64,000 nucleotides of DNA from Granulicella arctica (GCF_025685605.1 NZ_JAGTUT010000001.1:310001-374000); one strand, 5' to 3'; positions 51,814 to 61,137 are shown, numbered from the stretch's first letter. The notes: generated by a model not told the origin, from the letters alone. Numbers and translations are program-made.

Positions 51814-52821
51814 CTACTTGGCTGCATCCGCATTTGCCTTCGTATACTTATCCACGTTCGTAGGATCAACCAGCGCCGTGCCTGTATCAATAAACACGGG
51901 ATACGGCGAATGCGGATCGCTTGCGTAGTCCGTAGCGAACTTTGGCGGAAGCGCATGATGAAGGTCCGCAAGCAGCTTCAGCCCCACGTACCCCATCGTG
52001 TACGGACGCTGCGAGATCGTCGAATCGATCTCCCCCAGGTTGATCAGGTTCAGCGTCGCATCATCCACATCCATCGCGACAACCGTCGGCGCCGTCGGAT
52101 CCGGCTTATCTCCCACAGCCCGATGAACCGCCTCCGCGACGTCCTTGCCAGAGGATGATTCAAGACTCACAAAGGCATTGATCTTGTCCTTGCCCGTCTT
52201 CGCCAGCAGCTTCTGCGCTTCGTCGAAGGCCGTCCGCGAGTCCCCATGCATATCGAAGACCTCCACAATCTTGATCTCGGGATGGCTCGCAAAGACATCC
52301 TTGTATCCCTTCAGACGCTCATCCAGATTGGGCTGCCCGGGGTTCGAGAAGAAGACGACGTTGCCCTTGCCTTCCAGTTTGAAGATCAGTCGCTCCCCGC
52401 CGAGCCGTCCAGCCTCAAGATTGTTGGTTCCCACAAACGTCAACCGACCGCTTCCCGGCGCATCCGAATCCATCGTCATCACCGGAATGCCTGCGGCAAT
52501 GGCTGTGTTGATCTCGGACGTCATCAGCGTCGCGTCCGGCACCGAGATCAGGATGCCCGCCGGCTTCGCAGCCACCGCCTGCTCGAACGCCGTCTCCTCC
52601 GCATGGGGATCGAATGAGTCCGGGCCCACCAGTCTTGCCGTTACGCCAAGTGCGGTAGCCGCTGCCGAAAAGCCAGCATTGGCCGTCTTCCAGTAGTTCA
52701 CCTTGAGGTTATTGGAGACCAAATAGTAGGTCTCCGACTTGCTGTAGCGTTGGCAGCCCGTACTCGCCAGCAGCCCAGCTCCAAGTGCCATCAGGATAAG
52801 TCTCGTGTTGCAATCACGCAT
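51814..52821 (-). CDS. Ribose-type periplasmic binding lipoprotein
   Basis: A 335-residue substrate-binding protein. Signal peptide with lipobox (ALGAGLLASTGC), then two Rossmann-like lobes of the Peripla_BP_4 type: YYLVSNNLKVNYWKTANAGF, KPAGILISVPDATLMTSEIN, TMDSDAPGSGRLTFVGTNN and ERLKGYKDVFASHPEIKIVE. It should bind a sugar or similar ligand. Neither the ATPase nor the permease of an ABC system is adjacent, so it may supply a distant transporter or serve as a sensor. The ATG at 52821 is preceded by AAAGGGGAT, which rules out the upstream frame start at 52872. Confidence 0.85.
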   Translation of the reverse strand: MRDCNTRLILMALGAGLLASTGCQRYSKSETYYLVSNNLKVNYWKTANAGFSAAATALGVTARLVGPDSFDPHAEETAFEQAVAAKPAGILISVPDATLMTSEINTAIAAGIPVMTMDSDAPGSGRLTFVGTNNLEAGRLGGERLIFKLEGKGNVVFFSNPGQPNLDERLKGYKDVFASHPEIKIVEVFDMHGDSRTAFDEAQKLLAKTGKDKINAFVSLESSSGKDVAEAVHRAVGDKPDPTAPTVVAMDVDDATLNLINLGEIDSTISQRPYTMGYVGLKLLADLHHALPPKFATDYASDPHSPYPVFIDTGTALVDPTNVDKYTKANADAAK

Positions 52822-53036
52822 GGCGATCCCCTTTCGATTCAGTCCTAGCCGCCACCAGGCTGCCTGAGTCATTCGGAAGGAACGGTCTTTGCAATTTCGA
52901 CCGCTGCGGCCCGCAGTCCTGCGACGCGTGCCGAATCATACTCCAAAGTTGCAACACCGGAGCATACAAATCTCAACCGAACCGACGCGGATGTGGTGCC
53001 CCATGTCCGAAACTTCGGACGTGGGTTGATGCAGCC

Positions 53037-53546
53037 CTAAGTGATTAGAGCCGTCCGCATCCCCCTCACCATCTTTGCCGTCGTAATTGCCTGCCCCGCA
53101 TGCCGCTGCGAATGCTCCGCGCAGTGGACCATCAGGCCGCCGACCGTACTCGGCAGCATCGCGCGACCCACCCCACGAACTTCCTCATACTCCCCCGGTT
53201 CGATCATCCCGATTCGTTCAGACGCCTGTGCCAGCACCGCACGCACCTCGCCCAGCACCTGCTCCGTCAAAGCGTTTGGCTCCATCTCGCTTCCCAGCCT
53301 ACGCATCTGGGCCTCGGTAAGTTGTCCGCCCGCCTCGTAGGTCAGCAGTCGGTCAAGACTCCTCGCAATATGTCGCAGATGGAAGGCCACCGGCGGTAGC
53401 CCGAAGGGCCGCGCGTTGATCTCGTCATCCGTCAAACCCACGCACCACCGCTCCACGTCCTCCGAGGTCAGTTCGAGCGCATGTAGCACCTGCCGCCGCA
53501 CCGCATCCACCTCCGTCAATGTTCCGCGCAACCACGGCTCAACCAT
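53037..53546 (-). CDS. DinB/YfiT-family metal-binding protein
   Basis: A 169-residue four-helix-bundle protein with the three-histidine metal pattern of the DinB superfamily: VAFHLRHIARSLDRLLTYEA in the second helix and VHCAEHSQRHAGQAI near the C-terminus. The family includes thiol transferases that use bacillithiol or mycothiol, which is interesting because bshA is in the window, but the substrate cannot be deduced. It begins immediately after the stop of the choline-type binding protein (no gap), so it is the last gene of the ABC operon. A second, truncated DinB gene lies at the end of the window. Confidence 0.8.
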   Translation of the reverse strand: MVEPWLRGTLTEVDAVRRQVLHALELTSEDVERWCVGLTDDEINARPFGLPPVAFHLRHIARSLDRLLTYEAGGQLTEAQMRRLGSEMEPNALTEQVLGEVRAVLAQASERIGMIEPGEYEEVRGVGRAMLPSTVGGLMVHCAEHSQRHAGQAITTAKMVRGMRTALIT

Positions 53547-54449
53547 CTACAGCCCTTTCCGATTCCGAAACTCCCGCACTACGTCGCCAACGTCGCGATG
53601 CTGTCCATCGACCGCATCGTTCATCGCCCTGACCTCATCCGCCGACACCTTCCCCGCCAGCCGATCCTCCGCCACCTTGATCTCCGGATGCCGCCGAAGC
53701 GAGTCGGCCAACACCACCGGCACGGCCTCATACGGCGGAAAGTAGTGCTTATCATCCGCGAGCACCACGAAGCCAAGCGCCCGGATGGGGCCGTCTGTCG
53801 AGTTTCCAGCGACCATATCCACCTGCCTCTGCGACAGCACACGATAGAGCAGGCCCAGATCCATGACGCGCGGCAGTCCGGCAAAGTGCAGGCCATACTC
53901 GGCCTCGAGTCCCTTCAGACCGTCGGGCCGTTCCTCGAACTCATAGCCGACCCCAAGCCGCCAGTTCGTGGCTGGCTTGATGGCATCACTGATCGTCCTG
54001 ATGCCGAGTCGTCGCGCATCATCGCCGCGAATAACCATCGCGAAGGTATCCTCGAAGCCCATCGGCGGACCGACGCTGACCTTGTATCGGCTGGCATAAA
54101 GGTCGGTCACCTGCCGCAGAACGGTCGCCGGATCGCGCTGCGCGATCGGCGGCAGCGGTTGTTTGAGGATCGCCGTGAGAGCTGTCCCGGTGTACTCCAC
54201 GTAGCCGTCGATCCGTCCGCTGATCAGCGCCTGCTGACAGATATAGCTGCCCGCAAGGTAGAAGCGCCGGTTCACCCGCTGGCCAGTCGTGGCCTCAATC
54301 TCCTGCGCCAACAGTTCGCCGAGCACCACCTGCTCAGTAAAGTTTTTTGCCCCAATCGTGATCCGCGACGACCTCGGCGGGGCACATCCGACAATAGAGG
54401 CAAGCCAAACCGCAACGGCCGCTGCTCGAAGGACGACCGAAGCCTTCAT
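53547..54449 (-). CDS. Glycine betaine/choline-type ABC binding lipoprotein
   Basis: A 300-residue lipoprotein (lipobox ASIVGC) of the OpuAC/OsmF class: RITIGAKNFTEQVVLGELLA, the hallmark of this family, then RIDGYVEYTGTALTAIL, YGLHFAGLPRVMDLGLLYRV and VDMVAGNSTDGPIRAL. It should capture glycine betaine, choline or another quaternary ammonium osmolyte. The ATG at 54449 overlaps the permease stop as ATGA. The operon order is ATPase, permease, binding protein, DinB. Confidence 0.9.
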   Translation of the reverse strand: MKASVVLRAAAVAVWLASIVGCAPPRSSRITIGAKNFTEQVVLGELLAQEIEATTGQRVNRRFYLAGSYICQQALISGRIDGYVEYTGTALTAILKQPLPPIAQRDPATVLRQVTDLYASRYKVSVGPPMGFEDTFAMVIRGDDARRLGIRTISDAIKPATNWRLGVGYEFEERPDGLKGLEAEYGLHFAGLPRVMDLGLLYRVLSQRQVDMVAGNSTDGPIRALGFVVLADDKHYFPPYEAVPVVLADSLRRHPEIKVAEDRLAGKVSADEVRAMNDAVDGQHRDVGDVVREFRNRKGL

Positions 54450-55087
54450 ACGCGCCGAACCGCCAGGCGCTTCTCCAACCATCCCAACCCGGTATCGGCG
54501 AGCAAGGCGAGGAGGGCGGCAGGAATTGCTCCGGCCAGTACCAACCCGTTATCGACCGAGGCCACGCCACGGAAGATCAACTCGCCCAACCCGCCCGCTC
54601 CGATCGCAGCCGCGATGGTTGCTACACCGACGCAGGTTACAGTTGCGGTGCGTAGCCCGGCTAGGATGACACTCGCTGCGAGGGGAAGTTCTACTTTGAT
54701 AAGTCGCTGCATCTGATTCATTCCAAGTGCATTGGCTACATCAATAAGTGCTGGATCAACACTGCCGATCCCCGCATAGGTATTCCGCAGAATAGGCAGC
54801 AGCGCATAGCCTGTAAGCGCCAGAATCGCCAGCCTTGCGGCGTTCTCGCCGAGCCACGGCACCGGGAGGAGGAGTCCAAAGAGCGCGAGACTTGGCACCA
54901 CCTGAATGATGTTGGCGAGCGCGATGACGGGCTTAGCCAATCTGGGTTTGCGGGTGAGGACGATTCCAAGGGGAAGTCCGATTGCAGCTGCAAGCAGCAT
55001 TGCGAAGAGTGTCAACCAGAGATGCTCAAACGTCAATCGGCCAATCTCCCAGGCGTGAGACTTTAAGAAGTGGATGAGGTTATTCAA
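54446..55087 (-). CDS. Glycine betaine/choline-type ABC permease
   Basis: A 213-residue inner-membrane permease with about six helices: HLWLTLFAMLLAAAIGLPLG, the EAA-like loop IDVANALGMNQMQRLIKVEL, and TVTCVGVATIAAAIGAGGLG. OpuBB/OsmW family. It overlaps the ATPase gene and the binding-protein gene by four bases each (ATGA), which indicates coupled translation. Only one permease is present, so it probably works as a homodimer. Confidence 0.92.
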   Translation of the reverse strand: MNNLIHFLKSHAWEIGRLTFEHLWLTLFAMLLAAAIGLPLGIVLTRKPRLAKPVIALANIIQVVPSLALFGLLLPVPWLGENAARLAILALTGYALLPILRNTYAGIGSVDPALIDVANALGMNQMQRLIKVELPLAASVILAGLRTATVTCVGVATIAAAIGAGGLGELIFRGVASVDNGLVLAGAIPAALLALLADTGLGWLEKRLAVRRV

Positions 55088-55833
55088 GCCGGAACCGCCC
55101 GGTGAACCGCCTGCACATATGCCCTCACACGCTCGTCCTGCGACTGGAGAACCTCACCCGCAGGTAGGTCCGCGATCACCTGCCCATCGGCAAGAAAGAT
55201 AACCCGTTGCGCAAGATAGAGCGCTTCGTCGAGATCGTGTGTGACGAGCAACACCGTCTTCCTGACGCGCTTGAAGAGAGCAAGCACCATGGTCTGCATC
55301 TCGGCCCGCGTCATCGGATCGAGCGCACCGAAGGGTTCGTCCATCAGCAGAACTGCAGGATCAGTGGCCAGCGCCCGGGCCAGTCCAACCCTTTGCCGCT
55401 GGCCGCCGGAAAGCTGCCAAGGGTAGCGCGCGCGGAACTGCTCGAAGTCCATTCCGACCAACTTCGCGACCTCGTCGACACGGCTCGCGATCTCAGACTT
55501 GGGGCGGTCGGCAAGCTCAAGCGCCATCCCGGCGTTCCGCTCGACGGTCATGTGCGGAAAGAGTCCGTTCTCCTGAATGACGTAGCCGATTGAACGGCGC
55601 AGCGCGGTTAGGTCGCCGTTTTCCACAGCTTTTCCTTCGATGAAAACTTGTCCAGCAGTCGGCATGACAAGTCCGTTGACCATGCGCAGGAGAGTCGTTT
55701 TGCCAGAACCGCTGCGCCCAAGAAGGGCTGTCGTTGTTCCTTCCTGAAGCTGCAACGAGACGTCGCGCAAAAGGCATCGCCCATCTGCCAATGTATAGCT
55801 CACCTTCGCGAACTCTACGCCGACCATGGGCAA
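55084..55833 (-). CDS. Glycine betaine/choline-type ABC ATPase
   Basis: A 249-residue ATP-binding subunit: Walker A GRSGSGKTTLL (about residue 37), Q-loop IQENGLFPHMTVERNAGMAL, signature LSGGQRQRVGLARAL and Walker B VLLMDEPFGALD, then the switch His in LLVTHDLDEAL. It is shorter than OpuAA/OsmV, lacking the C-terminal CBS domains that sense ionic strength, so osmotic control may come from elsewhere. It is the first gene of the four-gene operon. Confidence 0.92.
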   Translation of the reverse strand: MPMVGVEFAKVSYTLADGRCLLRDVSLQLQEGTTTALLGRSGSGKTTLLRMVNGLVMPTAGQVFIEGKAVENGDLTALRRSIGYVIQENGLFPHMTVERNAGMALELADRPKSEIASRVDEVAKLVGMDFEQFRARYPWQLSGGQRQRVGLARALATDPAVLLMDEPFGALDPMTRAEMQTMVLALFKRVRKTVLLVTHDLDEALYLAQRVIFLADGQVIADLPAGEVLQSQDERVRAYVQAVHRAVPA

Positions 55834-55864
55834 TCCTTTGTTTTGATGTGCTTACAACAACTAC

Positions 55865-56725
55865 TTAGAGTGCCGCCTCGGGGCTGGCGGAAGCGTCCCC
55901 TTCCAGGGCAGCAGAAGTATCTGGTTCCGTTCCGGCTGCACCCTTGACGCGCACGACCGTAATCTTGTCAAAGCCCTCTTTGAAGGCCGGGGGACGGAGA
56001 CGCTCTGCCATCCTCTGCATCACTTCGTCGGTAACCTGACGCTCGCGTTTCGAGTTGCGCTCCATACATACGGCGAGCGGCACGTCGAAGAAGACGGCCT
56101 GCACTTCGTACTCGAAGCTTTTCGCCATCTTGATCCATTGACGCCGCTCGTGGGGCGAAAGGTTCGTCGCATCCACGTAGTTCCACGGCATCTTGGCGAT
56201 CAGACGCGCGCGCAACAGCGAGCGCAGCGTCGAGAACACCAAGCCTTGATAGCGCTGGTCGGTAATGTCGTCGAAGAGCAGCGTGCGGAGCAGGTCGCTC
56301 GAGAGCGGGGTGACGCCGCGCCGCTTGTACCAGGTCGTCTTACCGGATCCCGGAAGCCCAATGGTGAGTACAACATAGCCTCGCGGCGACTTCTTGGTAA
56401 CGGGCATGAGCTCTGCCGGGGGCGTATTCAGATGCTCCGGTTGAGTCTCGATGACCATCTGCTTTTCGGCAGCGGGTGTTTCGGGTTCGGCTGGCGTGAA
56501 GGCTGCCGGTGGCGCGGGTGCCGCTGCGGTTTCCGGTGCTGCCGGGGTTTCGGGTTCGGGGGCGGACTCCCGTGTGGGGGCTGCCTCCGGATACGTCGGC
56601 CTCAGTGGTGCCAGTTGATTTGCAGGAAGCTCCTGCCCAATCTTTCCAGTGGACTCCGATTCATTCGGTCCACGTCGGGGACGTCGTCTCATCTTTTCGC
56701 GTATCCAGTCGCGCAAGTCGCGCAT
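55865..56725 (-). CDS. P-loop kinase with Pro/Ala-rich N-terminal extension
   Basis: A 286-residue protein. The first 100 or so residues are basic, then Pro-, Ala- and Glu-rich (PEPETPAAPETAAAPAPPAA) and probably disordered. The C-terminal 150 residues form an AAA_33/zeta-toxin-like kinase: VVLTIGLPGSGKTTWYKRRG (Walker A), LSSDLLRTLLFDD, YVDATNLSPHERRQWI and AVFFDVPLAVCMERNSKRER. Relatives phosphorylate polynucleotides or small substrates. ATG at 56725 is chosen over 56854, since the upstream part lies in the promoter region of the divergent small gene and has no protein-like composition. Confidence 0.8.
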   Translation of the reverse strand: MRDLRDWIREKMRRRPRRGPNESESTGKIGQELPANQLAPLRPTYPEAAPTRESAPEPETPAAPETAAAPAPPAAFTPAEPETPAAEKQMVIETQPEHLNTPPAELMPVTKKSPRGYVVLTIGLPGSGKTTWYKRRGVTPLSSDLLRTLLFDDITDQRYQGLVFSTLRSLLRARLIAKMPWNYVDATNLSPHERRQWIKMAKSFEYEVQAVFFDVPLAVCMERNSKRERQVTDEVMQRMAERLRPPAFKEGFDKITVVRVKGAAGTEPDTSAALEGDASASPEAAL

Positions 56726-56852
56726 AGGGTGCTTATAACATCCGACGGAAGGCTGCCGCAAATGGCCGCACCTTTTCCGGTACTCCTGCGGGCCGGATGT
56801 CGTACACGGTCCTGTGATCTTGCTGGCGTACGGTGACCGGTGAGGTGACACC

Positions 56853-57095
56853 ATGGAGATCGGAACTTTAGAGCTGAATCAACGTCAGGCAGCCTATAAA
56901 GCAGCGGTCGAGGTATGGAAGCAGTCTATTCAGCACGAGGAGGATCTGGCGTCAGTCGAGCACTCGGTTGCGGATCTGGATGCGTGGGAGAAGGCCTGCT
57001 TCACAGAAGAGGACGCACGCAAGAAGACGCACGCCGCCAAGAAGTTCTATGAGGACGGGCTCCGGTCTGAGTTCTTCGGCTTCCACGGCAGGTAG
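56853..57095 (+). CDS. Small charged helical protein
   Basis: Eighty residues, almost all predicted alpha-helix with many charged residues (QRQAAYKAAVEVWKQSIQHE, DLDAWEKACFTEEDARKKTH, ending SEFFGFHGR). It may form a short coiled coil. GTGAGGTGA lies just before the ATG. I know no family; it appears to be an orphan that precedes gap by 134 bases on the same strand. Confidence 0.6.
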   Translation: MEIGTLELNQRQAAYKAAVEVWKQSIQHEEDLASVEHSVADLDAWEKACFTEEDARKKTHAAKKFYEDGLRSEFFGFHGR

Positions 57096-57228
57096 ATCGC
57101 GCTCACGGTAGTTCGTTACGGACAGGGTGCCTGCCCGTTCAGCGGCTTCGCGCCCAACCCTTTATAGTGGGAGGAAGCCCGTCGAACGCTGGGCCACACG
57201 CAACACACGGACAGGAGCTCTACGACTT

Positions 57229-58239
57229 ATGGCAGTAAAGGTTGGCATCAACGGCTTTGGCCGCATCGGACGCAACGTCTTCCGCACCGCTCTTGGCAAT
57301 CCTGATATCGAGTTTGTCGCCGTGAATGACCTGACCACCCCGGCCACGCTCGCGCACCTGCTCAAATATGACTCGATCCTCGGCAACCTCAAGCAGGAGA
57401 TCACCTCCGGCGAGGACTTCATCGTCGTCGATGGCAAAAAGATTAAAGTATTCGCTGAGCGCGACCCGGCCAAGCTGGATTGGGCGTCGGTCGGTGCGGA
57501 GATTGTCGTCGAGTCGACGGGCTTCTTTACGGACGCCACCAAGGCGAAGGCCCACCTCGGCGCCACGGTCAAGAAGGTCATCATCTCCGCACCGGCTTCG
57601 AACGAGGACCTGACGCTCGTCCTGGGCGTGAACCACGATAAGTACGACGCGGCAAAGCACAACGTCATCTCCAATGCGAGCTGCACGACAAACGCGCTGG
57701 CTCCGCTGGTGAAGGTGATCCATGACACCTTCGGGATCGCTTCGGGCATTATGACGACGATCCACAGCTACACCAACGACCAGGTCATCCTCGATACGCC
57801 GCACAAGGATCTGCGCCGCGCCCGTGCCGCTGCCCTCTCCATGATTCCAAGCTCGACCGGCGCTGCCAAGGCCCTGCGGCTCGTAATTCCTGAGATGGAC
57901 GGCAAGCTGGACGGCTTCTCGATGCGCGTGCCTACACCGAATGTCTCGGTCGTTGACCTGACCTTCACCAGCGAGAAGCCGATCACGGCTGCTGCGATCA
58001 ACGAGGCGCTCAAGAAGGCTTCCGAGAGCGGAGAGCTGAAGGGCTATCTCGGCTACACAAATGAGGAGCTCGTGTCGAGCGACTTCCGTGGCAATCCTTA
58101 CTCCTCGATCGTGGATTCGAAGCTGACGAAGGTGGTCGGGACGAACATGGGCAAGGTGATCAGCTGGTACGACAACGAGTGGGGCTATTCGAGCCGCGTG
58201 AAGGATTTGATCCTGTTCCTGGTTCAAAAAGGTCTGTAA
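57229..58239 (+). CDS. gap: Glyceraldehyde-3-phosphate dehydrogenase, type I
   Basis: A 336-residue cytoplasmic enzyme of glycolysis. NAD-binding start [15 protein letters not shown], catalytic Cys in [13 protein letters not shown], His in [14 protein letters not shown], and the conserved end [18 protein letters not shown]. It converts glyceraldehyde 3-phosphate to 1,3-bisphosphoglycerate with NAD. GGAG precedes the ATG at 57229; the extra 34 in-frame codons upstream are leader sequence. The next glycolytic step, pgk, lies 3.4 kb downstream on the same strand but with other genes between and one on the opposite strand. Confidence 0.97.
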   Translation: MAVKVGINGFGRIGRNVFRTALGNPDIEFVAVNDLTTPATLAHLLKYDSILGNLKQEITSGEDFIVVDGKKIKVFAERDPAKLDWASVGAEIVVESTGFFTDATKAKAHLGATVKKVIISAPASNEDLTLVLGVNHDKYDAAKHNVISNASCTTNALAPLVKVIHDTFGIASGIMTTIHSYTNDQVILDTPHKDLRRARAAALSMIPSSTGAAKALRLVIPEMDGKLDGFSMRVPTPNVSVVDLTFTSEKPITAAAINEALKKASESGELKGYLGYTNEELVSSDFRGNPYSSIVDSKLTKVVGTNMGKVISWYDNEWGYSSRVKDLILFLVQKGL

Positions 58240-58260
58240 CTCGGACTCCTCTGAGTAGGC

Positions 58261-58293
58261 ATGTCCCGCCATTCTTGAAGGGAGGCGGGACAT
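58261..58293 (+). terminator. Hairpin after gap
   Basis: Perfect 10-bp arms ATGTCCCGCC (58261-58270) and GGCGGGACAT (58284-58293) with a 13-base loop, 21 bases after the gap stop. No T-run. Confidence 0.65.
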
Positions 58294-58353
58294 ACCTTGG
58301 CCAAATCGTCTATGCTTCGACTCTAGTTGCGCTCCATCGAGGTCGTCGTCACC

Positions 58354-59286
58354 ATGTCGAATCCGATCCTGTTCACTCGTCGTCGCGCTTTATCGCTCCT
58401 TGCCTCTGGCACCTTAGCCACCCTTGTCCGGCCTGAAGGATGGGCGCAGACAGTGGATCTTCCGGCGGGCATCCAGCTGTATATGGTCAAGGATGACTTG
58501 GCCAAGGACCCTGCGGGCACCCTCCGTCAGTTGGCCGCAATTGGCTACCGAGAGGTCGAGACGGCTGGGACTGGCACCCTTTCCGCGGCCAACTTCCGGA
58601 AGCTTGTTGATGCTGCCGGGCTTACGGTTCCGAGCGCCCATGTTGGCTTCGGCATGGGCGATACTGGCAAATTGCTGGATGACGCCAAGGCTCTGGGCGC
58701 CACGTACGCGGTTAGTTCGGTGCTCCCGCCACACTCTGTCTCGACGACGGAAGGCTTCGCTCCTGTGCTGAAGCTGCTCAATACGATGTCTGTCGACGAC
58801 TTCAAGCGCGTTGCTGAACTGGCGAACACCGTCGCCGCACAGGCAAAGGCGGCCGGGCTTCAGTATGCGTATCACAATCACAACTTTGAATTCCGGCAAC
58901 TCGACAACGGGCAGCGCGGCTACGACATTCTGCTTGCAGCGACCGATCCGTCGCTGGTGAGGTTCGAGGCTGATTGTGGTTGGATGAAAGCCGCCGGCGT
59001 CGATCCCGGCACGTACTTCAGCAGGAATCCCGGTCGCTTCGCTATGATCCACGTCAAGGATTTTAAAAACCTGACCCATCCTGTGACTTCACTGATGAGC
59101 GAGGATGCACCTGTCTCGACGGAACTCGGCACGGGCAGCATCGATTACGGCACCATCGTTGCCGCAGCAAGGAAGGCCGGTATCAGGCACTTCTTCCTTG
59201 AGCAGGAGCCGCCGTTTGCTAACATGCCTGCAATGAAATCCGCGGCCGTCGGCTACACCGCCCTCCATAAACTACTGAAAGCTTGA
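58354..59286 (+). CDS. Tat-exported sugar phosphate isomerase/epimerase-like protein
   Basis: A 310-residue TIM-barrel protein of the AP_endonuc_2 (xylose-isomerase-like) family. The N-terminus carries a twin-arginine signal (FTRRRALSLLASGTLA), so it should be folded in the cytoplasm with its metal and exported. Barrel motifs: GYREVETAGTG, VPSAHVGFGM, YAYHNHNFEFRQL with metal-binding His/Glu, VRFEADCGWMKAAGVDP, FAMIHVKDFK, and FFLEQEPPF. Substrate is unknown; sugars or inositols are typical. I chose ATG at 58354 because it directly begins the Tat signal; the frame is open upstream to a TTG at 58327. Confidence 0.85.
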   Translation: MSNPILFTRRRALSLLASGTLATLVRPEGWAQTVDLPAGIQLYMVKDDLAKDPAGTLRQLAAIGYREVETAGTGTLSAANFRKLVDAAGLTVPSAHVGFGMGDTGKLLDDAKALGATYAVSSVLPPHSVSTTEGFAPVLKLLNTMSVDDFKRVAELANTVAAQAKAAGLQYAYHNHNFEFRQLDNGQRGYDILLAATDPSLVRFEADCGWMKAAGVDPGTYFSRNPGRFAMIHVKDFKNLTHPVTSLMSEDAPVSTELGTGSIDYGTIVAAARKAGIRHFFLEQEPPFANMPAMKSAAVGYTALHKLLKA

Positions 59287-59338
59287 TTGCGTGCCAGCTA
59301 GTCGGCCCCACAAGCATCAAACTCTCAGGAGACAAACT

Positions 59339-59722
59339 ATGCGTGTACGATTCGCCCTTCTTCTCCTCATCCCGGCGCTCGCCGGTTGTACCCATGATGA
59401 CCACCACGACAAGGCCGATACCAGTACCTTCGGCAAGCGTGTGGAGTGTGCCGAGCTATCGGCATCGGGCAAATGGGAGAACCTTCCCAATGGACCGTTT
59501 CTGGATAACACCTACTACTCGCCAACTCTCGATACTTGCGTCTATGCGATGAAACGCAGCATCCGAGCGGATAAGGATGGCGGTCTTCAGTATGAGTACC
59601 TGCTCGTCGATGCGTTGACTCGCAAGCAGCTCTGGGGCAACGACCCCGCAGCAGGCGAGAATGAAGATCAAATCTCGACCAAGATGGACGAAGAGCTGAA
59701 GAAGCTCCAGATTACGCCCTAG
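59339..59722 (+). CDS. Small lipoprotein of unknown function
   Basis: A 127-residue protein with a signal peptide and lipobox (ALLLLIPALAGC) followed by His/Asp-rich residues (THDDHHDKAD), which could bind metal, and a beta-rich domain with two cysteines (CAELSASGKWENL, CVYAMKRSIRADK). AGGAGA lies five bases before the ATG. It probably sits in the outer or inner membrane facing the periplasm. Transcribed in the same direction as the Tat protein at 52 bases, so possibly in its operon. Confidence 0.65.
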   Translation: MRVRFALLLLIPALAGCTHDDHHDKADTSTFGKRVECAELSASGKWENLPNGPFLDNTYYSPTLDTCVYAMKRSIRADKDGGLQYEYLLVDALTRKQLWGNDPAAGENEDQISTKMDEELKKLQITP

Positions 59723-59731
59723 CCGTTGCCG

Positions 59732-60394
59732 TCAGACTGTCTTCGCGTAGTGGAACGGCCTGTGCGTTCCACTACGCAGGAGATAGAAGCAGATGATGAG
59801 ACTTGCGATCGCCGCGTAGGCGCACCAGATTGACGTGAAGGCGTATCGCTTGACTGCTATCACGGTGATTAGGATCGTCAGATTCGCCGCTCCGAAGATG
59901 ACCATCTCCTTGATCTTCGAGAAAAAAAGCGAGCCGCAGGTGGCGATGACGTAAAGCACGGCGATCCACGTCTGGTTGGTCGCGGCGTTCACGTAGACGA
60001 TGCTGTGCTCCTGCGCGTAGACCTGCAGCGGATACGCCGTAAGACCCCAAAGCATGTACAGCGCAAGCGCCGAGCCGAGGATGGCGAAGGGCAGCATGGC
60101 GCGGCGGCGCAGGAGTGTCGGCTCAAACAAGACGACGCTGAGCGGGATGAGGAACGGGAGAAGTCCCTGGGCGTAAAGCATGAAGGCAGCACCGGCGTTG
60201 TGCGCGACGGTTTGCGACAGGGTCCCGTCAAGGCCAAGCCAGACGAATCCCTCGATGAACTGGTGGATAGCGAAGAGGAGCGGCAATGAGGCGAAGAGTA
60301 GCTCGCGACGATGCTTGACGCGGACCAGCGTCGCAACCCCAATGGCACCGAGCACACCGCTGCCAACAAAGTTCGCCGTCGCTGAAAAGCACAT
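59732..60394 (-). CDS. DUF6629 family integral membrane protein
   Basis: A 220-residue protein with seven hydrophobic helices, starting MCFSATANFVGSGVLGAIGV, then LLFASLPLLFAIHQFIEGFV, the conserved Trp-rich VWLGLDG, and ending YLLRSGTHRPFHYAKTV. The MCFSA-start and FAIHQFIEGFVW segment are typical of this family in soil bacteria and cyanobacteria; function unknown. I chose ATG at 60394 rather than 60424 since the family begins with MCFS. It is convergent with the lipoprotein gene. Confidence 0.8.
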   Translation of the reverse strand: MCFSATANFVGSGVLGAIGVATLVRVKHRRELLFASLPLLFAIHQFIEGFVWLGLDGTLSQTVAHNAGAAFMLYAQGLLPFLIPLSVVLFEPTLLRRRAMLPFAILGSALALYMLWGLTAYPLQVYAQEHSIVYVNAATNQTWIAVLYVIATCGSLFFSKIKEMVIFGAANLTILITVIAVKRYAFTSIWCAYAAIASLIICFYLLRSGTHRPFHYAKTV

Positions 60395-60513
60395 GTTGGC
60401 TGTCCCCTGAAGTCTCTCGATCATACGTGACGTCGAATAAGTGAATCCTCTGCGGCTTCCAGTAATCTCAAGATCAGGCAGCGTGTCTACCTGCCGGGAT
60501 CGAGTACGAAGTC

Positions 60514-61137
60514 ATGGGCAATCATTTCCATGAACTAGCCTTTACGCCCCTCGTCAAAGCACAACAACAGCAACACGGCAGCCGACGCCAGTATGACCGC
60601 ATGGAGCAGGCTGGTCCGGAGAGCAGCAGGCTCGGCGTCTCGGAAGAGACCTTCATCGCGCTGCGGGACAGCTTCTACATGGCCTCGGTCAGCGAGACAG
60701 GGTGGCCGTATATTCAGCATCGCGGCGGGCCGAAGGGCTTCGTCCATGTGCTGAGCCCCGGGCTGCTTGGCTTTGCGGATCTTCGCGGCAACAAGCAGTA
60801 CATCAGCCTTGGCAACCTTGAACATGACGCGCGAGTCGCGCTTTTCTTTATAGATTATCCGAACCAGACACGCCTGAAGGTTCTTGGCCGGATCGAGGTC
60901 CACGAGCATGATGCCGAGGCGCCGGCGCTGATCGAATCGCTCCGAACTGCCGAGCGGGGAGCGGTGGTCGAGCGCGCCATCCTGATCCACGTCGAGGCGT
61001 TCGACTGGAACTGCCCGCAGCACATCACACCACGCTACACCGCTGAAGAGTTGGAGCCAGTTTTGAGACCCCTTCGGGAGAGACTCGCAAAGCTCGAGGC
61101 TGAGAACGCTGCGCTGCGAAAGGCTGCTGCAGTTTGA
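60514..61137 (+). CDS. Pyridoxamine-phosphate-oxidase-like flavoprotein
   Basis: A 207-residue protein of the split-barrel FMN-binding superfamily: FIALRDSFYMASVSETGWPY, IQHRGGPKGFVHVL, LGFADLRGNKQYISLGNLEH, DARVALFFIDYPNQTRLKVL. The PQHRGGP-like segment is characteristic of the general-stress / MSMEG-type branch, not of true PdxH. The C-terminus has a short coiled coil (LRPLRERLAKLEAENAALRK). It probably reduces or oxidises a small molecule with FMN. The gene is preceded by a GGGAT-like sequence. Confidence 0.85.
   Translation: MGNHFHELAFTPLVKAQQQQHGSRRQYDRMEQAGPESSRLGVSEETFIALRDSFYMASVSETGWPYIQHRGGPKGFVHVLSPGLLGFADLRGNKQYISLGNLEHDARVALFFIDYPNQTRLKVLGRIEVHEHDAEAPALIESLRTAERGAVVERAILIHVEAFDWNCPQHITPRYTAEELEPVLRPLRERLAKLEAENAALRKAAAV

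Noticed and set aside
57220..58293. 357-codon open frame on the minus strand covering all of gap
   Set aside because: It mirrors a highly conserved plus-strand gene and exists because of codon bias; no protein family resemblance.
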